In this document: positions 58,026-64,000 of the stretch, piece after piece
Position numbering within the stretch: position 1 is the stretch's first letter
Layout: every line of letters begins with the position of its first letter
Source of the DNA: Lepidurus packardi
Taxonomy: Eukaryota; Arthropoda; Branchiopoda; Notostraca; Triopsidae
NCBI GenBank assembly: GCA_023053545.1
Contig: JAKZAN010000002.1
Span: 8,614,790-8,678,789, forward strand
Length of the DNA stretch: 64,000 nt
Direction of reading: 5' to 3'
Program-made: the position numbers and the translations under genes
Notes under the pieces: generated by a model
Database searches by the model: none
Seen by the model: the letters and a program-made list of their open reading frames with translations, nothing else
What the model was told of the DNA's origin: nothing

Positions 58026-59012
58026 GCTACTGTAGCCTGAGCAGGTGGGAGAATGCGACATAGAAAAAGCAGCGTCAGCCTCTTTTTGCAGTTGTACATG
58101 AAGCACAGTAAGCACAGGTGTTCCTTCCCTCATTATAAATGGATGGTGGCACCCATGCCAATGGAACCCGTGATTGACGTGACGGGATAACAAACAACTG
58201 CACAAGAAACATAACTAATAGATTTCTTGCAATACCGAACTATGAAACTCGGAAATAAATCGACAAGTTTTCGGTGTCGCAAACTTTTCAAAGTGGGGCG
58301 AGAGTGTACCGGGTTATAACGATCTTTCTCACCTGAGCTGGGAGCAATCCTCAAGTCAACCTTCAAGTTCAGCTGGAATAAACACGGACATGTTCTTCAT
58401 CATTGATTCACTACGCAAATGGAAGTTCGGTGTTTAAGTTGCGGATCTGTTTTTATTTGAAGAACCGAAAATTAGCTGCCTCTTGAAACCTCTCCTGGAA
58501 TTACAAAGTTCAGTTTGAGGTTTCGAATGCTTTTTTTCCGTTCTCAAGAGCAAGAAAATAAGAATATTATTATGAGTTGCGAAATTTGTTAAAGGTCCAA
58601 GGCTTTATCAAATTGACACTAATAGAAGGGCTATTCCTGTCTTGCAATAGTATTAATGTGGGACGAGTAATCGCACGAAGTTTTGAATTAAGTCTATTAA
58701 CGCGCATGTGTGGGGCAAGAGGAAGAATCACGCAAGCTGTTCTTTGGACTTGGCAGAGAACTTGGCTCGCTTCTTCAACGTGTGTTGGGACTCGTGAGTA
58801 AAGTGTGTGTAGTAATATTGGGTGCTCGGACATGCTTTTAATTCAGCCTCTCTCACCTGAGAAGTGCACTGCTGCAGAACTTGACTTCGCCATCACTTGT
58901 TCGTCTAAGTCTGACCACATCCCACTTGTACTATGACCGGCTTAAATTTGGTCTAGAATTGTTATAAACGACATACACTCACTAGTTAACATCCAACGTT
59001 TATTTGCAAAAA

Positions 59013-62000
59013 ATGTGGATATCATGGACCTTGTTATTACCCTGCGTTACTGGTTTTTACCCGGGTCCAGTCTCTGGTAAGTTTATTTATAGTACTGTAC
59101 GTGCAATTTAAAAAGTCGAGACTTATCGAGAAGGTATCATTTTTGCTGGTGTTTTGGTGCCTTTGCGTGATTAAAGTAATTTAGTACACTTCATCATGAG
59201 GTAGTTTAGTTAGCGAAGGGGTTTGGGTACATGGGTGGGAAAGAAGGTATAATAGACAGGCAATGGGTAGAAGAGAAGAAAAATTTACAAAGCGATGGCA
59301 AAATATATACGCTTTTACGACCGGTAAAGTTTGCGTTCGACGATCCCGGGGTCTACTTCATTATAAATCGAGGTTTTGCTGGGTTGGGCATTGATATCTC
59401 GCCACCCTCCCTTTCCAAGTTTGGCCTTTATAGGTATTTGATGAATATGACTTTATGGCAAAAGGGGGGTAGGGTAACTTTGGATAAGAAAGTTGGAAGC
59501 AGACAATTCACAAAAACTTACACATAATATACTTTTTAGCTTCTATGTGCCACCTCTAGAAAATTAAACCTCCCTAATTCCGATGTTGCATTTTTATGAC
59601 ATACGCAGAATTGTTGTTCCTTCGAAAAGAATTAGTGGCTTCGCCACTAAAATTTATTGCAACGCACAAGGTACGAAGGACAATTTTCAGCCTCATAACA
59701 CTGTCTCGTAGAATGTTAAAGGGAAATGGAAATGAACGATTCGGGTTGATAGACATATTGAACTATATGGTCAAGATGTGGTGCATAGTGTGAAACACGG
59801 TAGAGTATATGCTGACTAAAACCCCATATAGTTGTTAAATTACGTTTTCTTGTCTGGTGCCGGAGTTATAGTGTCCTTGCGTAGGTGATAATCCCAAATT
59901 TATGAGCTGGACCATCAAGACAGCCGAATACCAAAAGAAGGGAACCTTTTCTCTTACTCAGCTTATACGATGTCTCCGTAAAGTGACAAACTGCCCCACT
60001 TCAATTTTTACAGCTTGCGCATACTACAGGCTTTGAATTGAAGACAGATTATGGAGAACCTATTATTCTTTCCTTTTTCTTAAAAACGAGCGAGAAATAC
60101 GAGGGTGGAATAGATTGCCCAAGCCATCAGCTTACTAATTCTTCCTTTCTTTATTTTTTATATAGATCTTGTATGTTTTGTTCCTTTTCTGATGGTCAGT
60201 TGAGAAAATATCTGAGGCCAGGGTTTGGTATTTTGTCATTTAACAATCAGGTCCAACTTTTTGTCGTAGGAAACTTAAGACGCCAAACCCCTCGTTCGTG
60301 AGGTTGTACTTGTGCCTTGACAGATGAGGGTGGGATACAAGGTTAAGTCGCTTTCGTTGCATGTTTAACATGATCATGCAACCTTACCATTGTATAGCTT
60401 GCCATGCTCTAAGACACAAGGAGTCGGATTTTTCGGTGGATGGGGGAGAAATTTGATCAGTTTTTTAATCTGTTTTCTTGTCTACTTGCTTTTGCTCTTT
60501 AGAAGTGATTCTACCTGAATTTGCTCACGAGATCGCCAACGTTACCGTGGCTGTAGGTCGCGACGCGGCTCTCACGTGCGTCGCTAATAATCTGGGCAGT
60601 TACAAAGTAACAAGACAAACCCATTATAAAACCTTTCTCTCTGATTCTACTATAATTCTAAACCTTTCTATCTGCTAATATAATGGTTGTTAATTGCGCC
60701 TTTGAACAGGTAGCATGGGTCAAAGTGGATACTCAGACCATACTGACGATTGATGAGTCTGTCATTACGCGGAATCCACGCGTAAGTGTGCGGCCAAGTG
60801 ATGCCGAACGGCGTTACTGGACGTTGCTCGTCAAAGATGTTCGACCCCGAGACGGGGGCATTTTCATGTGTCAAGTAAAGACCTAAAGGGTTATAACACT
60901 TGCTGTGCTTTTCCCATGCCTGTCAGGTGATTACATGTTATCCTCTACCCTTTTCTTTTTTCCTTGGTAGATCAACACCGAGCCCATGATGAGCAAAACT
61001 GCCTGGCTGCAAGTGGCAGTTCCTCCGGATATCATCGATGCGGAATCCTCAACCGACTTGCTAGTAAGTGAGGGATCTAACGTGTCACTTCGCTGCACAG
61101 CTGTAGGAGAGCCGGTGCCGCGAGTTTCTTGGAGGAGGGAAGATGGTCGGCCGTTAATAATTCCGATTCCTTTAAGTGAATACCATCACCGACCCCGTAA
61201 CTTTCTTTACAAGAAATTTTAAGAATTGTTCTTACAAATTTTGTTCGTTTTTTCGTGGTATTTTTTTCTTTTTTTTAGTTTATAGTTATAATAATTCCGT
61301 GATGCACTTTGTCAAAGTCAATCGACTTGCTATGGGTCCTTACATGTGTGTTGCCACTAATGGAGTTCCGCCATCAGTCAGCAAGCGAGTCGTACTGCGG
61401 GTTCAATGTAAGTTTCTTTTGTTGTTCATTTGTGGAAAATTTGTCTTGTGCGTCTGTAATTCGTTTGTTTATGGTTTTTATTGGGTGGCTTGGGTAGTTG
61501 CACCGGCCGTAACTGTGCCTAATCAACTATTGGGGGCGGAAGAAGGAGATGAAATCGTGTTAGAGTGCCACTGCGAAAGCTTTCCGCGCGCGGTGACGTA
61601 CTGGGTGAAAGATGCCGGGGAAACGATTATGCCAGGTAATTCACGACTTTCTTGGAGCCCAATTTTACCTCCACATAAACTTGGCACGGGTAGTCCTTCC
61701 AGGTGCACGCCATAGAGTGGAAAATGTGGAAACAGGGTTCCTAACGCACATGATGCTAAAGATTCGCAAAATAAGAGCCGAGGAATTTGGTCGATATCGT
61801 TGCGTTTGCAAAAATCCCATCGGGGAAGCAGACGGCTCAGCGGAAATCTACCGTGCGTCACATATAAATTTCCCCTTTAATTTCTTAATTAATTAAAAAT
61901 ATTTTTATTCAGAAATTGTAACTGAGATACCCCCTACTGACTATGACGTTGAAAGCGATAACGTTGGCAACGGATATGAAATTGTCTCAATTAGCAACGA

Positions 62001-62230
62001 ACGTAACTAAAAAAAGAAACGAAAATATAATTAATTATAATCGCACGTGTTTATTCATTTTTAATTTAGTTGCCAGTGAACAAGCCACGGAATACACGTC
62101 GGATATAAAACGCAAACAACTGATGATATTAGCTAGTAGTGAATCCTTTGGTTGGTCTGTGCATTGTCGGCCCTATTTCACTTCGTTGCTAATGTCAGCT
62201 TCGTTCTTCCTAATCTTTGGTGGCATCTGA
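59013..62230 (+). CDS. Three-Ig neuronal surface protein, lachesin/DIP family, probably GPI-anchored
   Basis: The lachesin/DIP family comprises secreted or GPI-linked Ig proteins used in neuronal recognition and septate junctions. Nine exons, 59013-59076, 60503-60606, 60710-60874, 60971-61175, 61279-61407, 61498-61635, 61703-61852, 61913-62002 and 62070-62230, keep frame throughout. Exon 1 encodes a signal peptide (MWISWTLLLPCVTGFYPGPV). Ig1 has VTVAVGRDAALTCVANNLG, VAWVKVDTQTILTIDESVIT and RDGGIFMCQINTEPM. Ig2 has LLVSEGSNVSLRC, VSWRREDGRP and MGPYMCVATNGVPPSVSKRV. Ig3 has EEGDEIVLECHCESFPRA, YWVKDAG and EEFGRYRCVCKNPIGEADGS. Cys-Trp-Cys cores are present in all three. The end is hydrophobic (SLLMSASFFLIFGGI then TGA), consistent with a GPI signal. 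The short donor C|GTAACT at 62003 is the weakest junction; reading through would stop at 62010 instead. Which DIP or lachesin orthologue this is cannot be settled by eye. Confidence 0.9.
59077..60502 (+). other. First intron of the Ig-domain gene, 1.4 kb
   Basis: Separates the signal-peptide exon from Ig1; the phase-1 junction yields Glu. Open frames in it (59231-59527, 60038-60301) show no family motif. No repeat or regulatory element was recognised. Confidence 0.6.
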
Positions 62231-62307
62231 GAATTGTGAGGTGGGCATGCTAATGTTAAACTGGTATGTTGAATGTAGCCTTTTTATGGATCGTGGGCTG
62301 CTGCTGC

Positions 62308-62313
62308 AATAAA
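62308..62313 (+). terminator. Poly(A) signal of the Ig-domain gene
   Basis: AATAAA 78 bp after the stop codon at 62228-62230. An identical copy occurs at 63350-63355 within the duplicated unit. Confidence 0.6.
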
Positions 62314-62657
62314 CCTGGCTTTGTAATGAGCTAGTCACACGAGACAATGCAATTACTAATTGGGCAAAACTTCTCTTCTTCCTTCTTTCTGGTTACTTTT
62401 TGCTTTTGTAATTTATTTGTTGGTTAAGCCGGATAAACCTTTAAATTGTAACACTTAAAGCTAAGATCCATGCAAACAGATAATGTCAAAATGCTATATA
62501 GACGAAAGCTATACGTTGTGTTTTACTTTCATAAAGAGTTGCATAGCATAGTCAGACGATGAGAGTAACTCCTCCTAGCTTACGTTAAAAGGCTGAGGGG
62601 TTAGGTATAAAGCTCTTTTTTCCCTCACTGTCCCATAACTGTCTTTTGCATACTGCA

Positions 62658-62990
62658 AGTCTTGGCAATGAATGGCAGAAATTCATTAGCATACGGCAGC
62701 TGGGCGACAAGATCCAGGCGGGGAACCTGCAACTGCAAAGAGAAGCTATGAAAAACGACCCGCGCTTCAACTTGGCCTTTTTGAACTGGCAATAGTGAGC
62801 TTTTCAGAAGTTTCCCACGACTTAAAAACTTAGAGCACCATGTTTTTCTTTTCCTTTAGTACGATGCCATAGATAAGAGCATGGATAGCTCTTCTCCAGT
62901 TTATGCAACAATTCACGGTCAAGGCACTTTTAGCTATACGGCCATTAAAATTTATTGTCAGAGGGAAGTTAAAAGACTTTAGCGCCATCT
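62658..62990 (+). other. Two unidentified exon-like open segments after the Ig-domain gene
   Basis: Two + strand stretches look more protein-like than their surroundings. One (about 62658-62794) encodes NEWQKFISIRQLGDKIQAGN and ends FNLAFLNWQ then TAG. The other (about 62862-62981), after a CTTTTCCTTTAG acceptor, encodes YDAIDKSMDSSSPVYATIHG and continues to a TAG. I do not recognise the protein, and no GT-AG junction joins them in frame. Both are repeated at +1042 bp, the second copy being cut by the window end. Confidence 0.25.
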
Positions 62991-63116
62991 GACAGAATGA
63001 TGACTTGGATGCATGTAAATAGCTTCCTTTTGAGTTCATTCTTCATTACATAAATGCACCATTAACATGAGAAGGTAAAATGGTAGTACAATATAGCTGG
63101 AAAGACTTACGACTTT

Positions 63117-63272
63117 AGTGAACAAGCCACGGAATACACGTCGGATATAAAACGCAAACAACTGATGATATTAGCTAGTAGTGAATCCTTTGGTTGGTCT
63201 GTGCATTGTCGGCCCTATTTCACTTCGTTGCTAATGTCAGCTTCGTTCTTCCTAATCTTTGGTGGCATCTGA
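63117..63272 (+). pseudogene. Duplicated 3' exon fragment of the Ig-domain gene
   Basis: This repeats the last-exon bases 62075-62230, including the hydrophobic SLLMSASFFLIFGGI end and stop codon. It lacks the first five exon bases and the original acceptor. The new upstream bases (GACTTTAG) form an AG, but its frame leads to an early stop. It is therefore probably a dead copy or an assembly duplicate. Confidence 0.7.
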
Positions 63273-64000
63273 GAATTGTGAGGTGGGCATGCTAATGTTA
63301 AACTGGTATGTTGAATGTAGCCTTTTTATGGATCGTGGGCTGCTGCTGCAATAAACCTGGCTTTGTAATGAGCTAGTCACACGAGACAATGCAATTACTA
63401 ATTGGGCAAAACTTCTCTTCTTCCTTCTTTCTGGTTACTTTTTGCTTTTGTAATTTATTTGTTGGTTAAGCCGGATAAACCTTTAAATTGTAACACTTAA
63501 AGCTAAGATCCATGCAAACAGATAATGTCAAAATGCTATATAGACGAAAGCTATACGTTGTGTTTTACTTTCATAAAGAGTTGCATAGCATAGTCAGACG
63601 ATGAGAGTAACTCCTCCTAGCTTACGTTAAAAGGCTGAGGGGTTAGGTATAAAGCTCTTTTTTCCCTCACTGTCCCATAACTGTCTTTTGCATACTGCAA
63701 GTCTTGGCAATGAATGGCAGAAATTCATTAGCATACGGCAGCTGGGCGACAAGATCCAGGCGGGGAACCTGCAACTGCAAAGAGAAGCTATGAAAAACGA
63801 CCCGCGCTTCAACTTGGCCTTTTTGAACTGGCAATAGTGAGCTTTTCAGAAGTTTCCCACGACTTAAAAACTTAGAGCACCATGTTTTTCTTTTCCTTTA
63901 GTACGATGCCATAGATAAGAGCATGGATAGCTCTTCTCCAGTTTATGCAACAATTCACGGTCAAGGCACTTTTAGCTATACGGCCATTAAAATTTATTGT

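Larger units (their letters stand above)
53159..59012. other. Region between AIMP1 and the Ig-domain gene
   Basis: About 5.9 kb, mostly AT-rich and non-coding. It contains a Tigger-like transposon remnant (53880-54542), a short duplication of TAATATTATATCTAAT near 57590-57630, a TA microsatellite near 58008-58025 and unidentified protein-like segments on the - strand (about 57003-57130). No complete gene is supported. Confidence 0.55.
62075..64000. repeat. Tandem 1042-bp duplication reaching the window end
   Basis: Bases 63117-64000 repeat 62075-62958 at a constant offset of 1042 bp, with no difference seen. The first copy starts at AGTGAACAAGCC inside the last exon of the Ig-domain gene; the second copy starts at the same point. 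The second copy carries the exon remnant, its stop codon and its AATAAA, but not the original exon start. It runs off the window, so the number of copies is unknown. Confidence 0.95.

Noticed and set aside
58803..58936. Open segment ending SKSDHIPLVL, resembling the end of an endonuclease domain of a LINE
   Set aside because: Only the short SDHxP-like motif fits. The upstream frame is closed and no reverse transcriptase was found nearby.

Overview
This is a nuclear window from an AT-rich animal genome, almost certainly an arthropod. Every gene is split by GT-AG introns, many only 50-150 bp long. The gene families fit: an RDL-type GABA-gated chloride channel, a three-Ig lachesin/DIP-type neuronal surface protein, GIPC, AIMP1 and RMI1. 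The RDL pore and the giant thioredoxin-repeat gene are arthropod-like. The sequence does not settle whether it is insect, mite or crustacean. Nothing bacterial or CRISPR-like was seen.

Layout, left to right. (1) 11-1806 (+): the 3' end of an RMI1 homologue, cut by the window edge. (2) 1807-13700: a long gene-poor stretch with a 34-bp palindrome pair, short repeats and one TATA-like promoter candidate. (3) 13701-32487 (+): eight exons of an Rdl GABA receptor subunit, spread over 19 kb by an 8.5-kb and a 4.4-kb intron. Its pore-lining 2' residue is serine, the residue linked to dieldrin resistance in insects. Its signal-peptide exon was not found. (4) 33384-44900 (-): a 35-exon gene for a membrane-anchored protein with a signal peptide, about 15 tandem thioredoxin-like units and a C-terminal membrane segment. 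It has what look like two mutually exclusive half-domain exons, an acidic linker cassette, three GC-AG introns and a MITE-like element in one intron. (5) 48728-51350 (+): a complete seven-exon GIPC (kermit) gene. (6) 51707-53158 (-): a complete four-exon AIMP1 gene, tail-to-tail with GIPC, with poly(A) signals that cross over. (7) 53159-59012: mostly non-coding, with an internally deleted Tigger/pogo DNA transposon and some unidentified exon-like segments. (8) 59013-62230 (+): a nine-exon gene for a three-Ig, probably GPI-anchored lachesin/DIP-like protein. (9) 62075 to the window end: a 1042-bp unit carrying the last exon of that gene is repeated in tandem without visible change. This is either a very recent duplication or an assembly artefact.

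The genes do not form one pathway. RMI1 acts in DNA repair. Rdl and the Ig protein act at neuronal membranes. GIPC is a PDZ trafficking adaptor and AIMP1 belongs to the tRNA-synthetase complex. The least ordinary locus is the thioredoxin-repeat gene. Its exons alternate between a front-half type (about 183 bp) and a back-half type (129-144 bp), nearly all bounded by phase-1 introns. All 15 units keep the cis-proline, but only five keep a CxxC active site. Exon boundaries were read by eye from splice signals and reading frame; all were checked for phase continuity.
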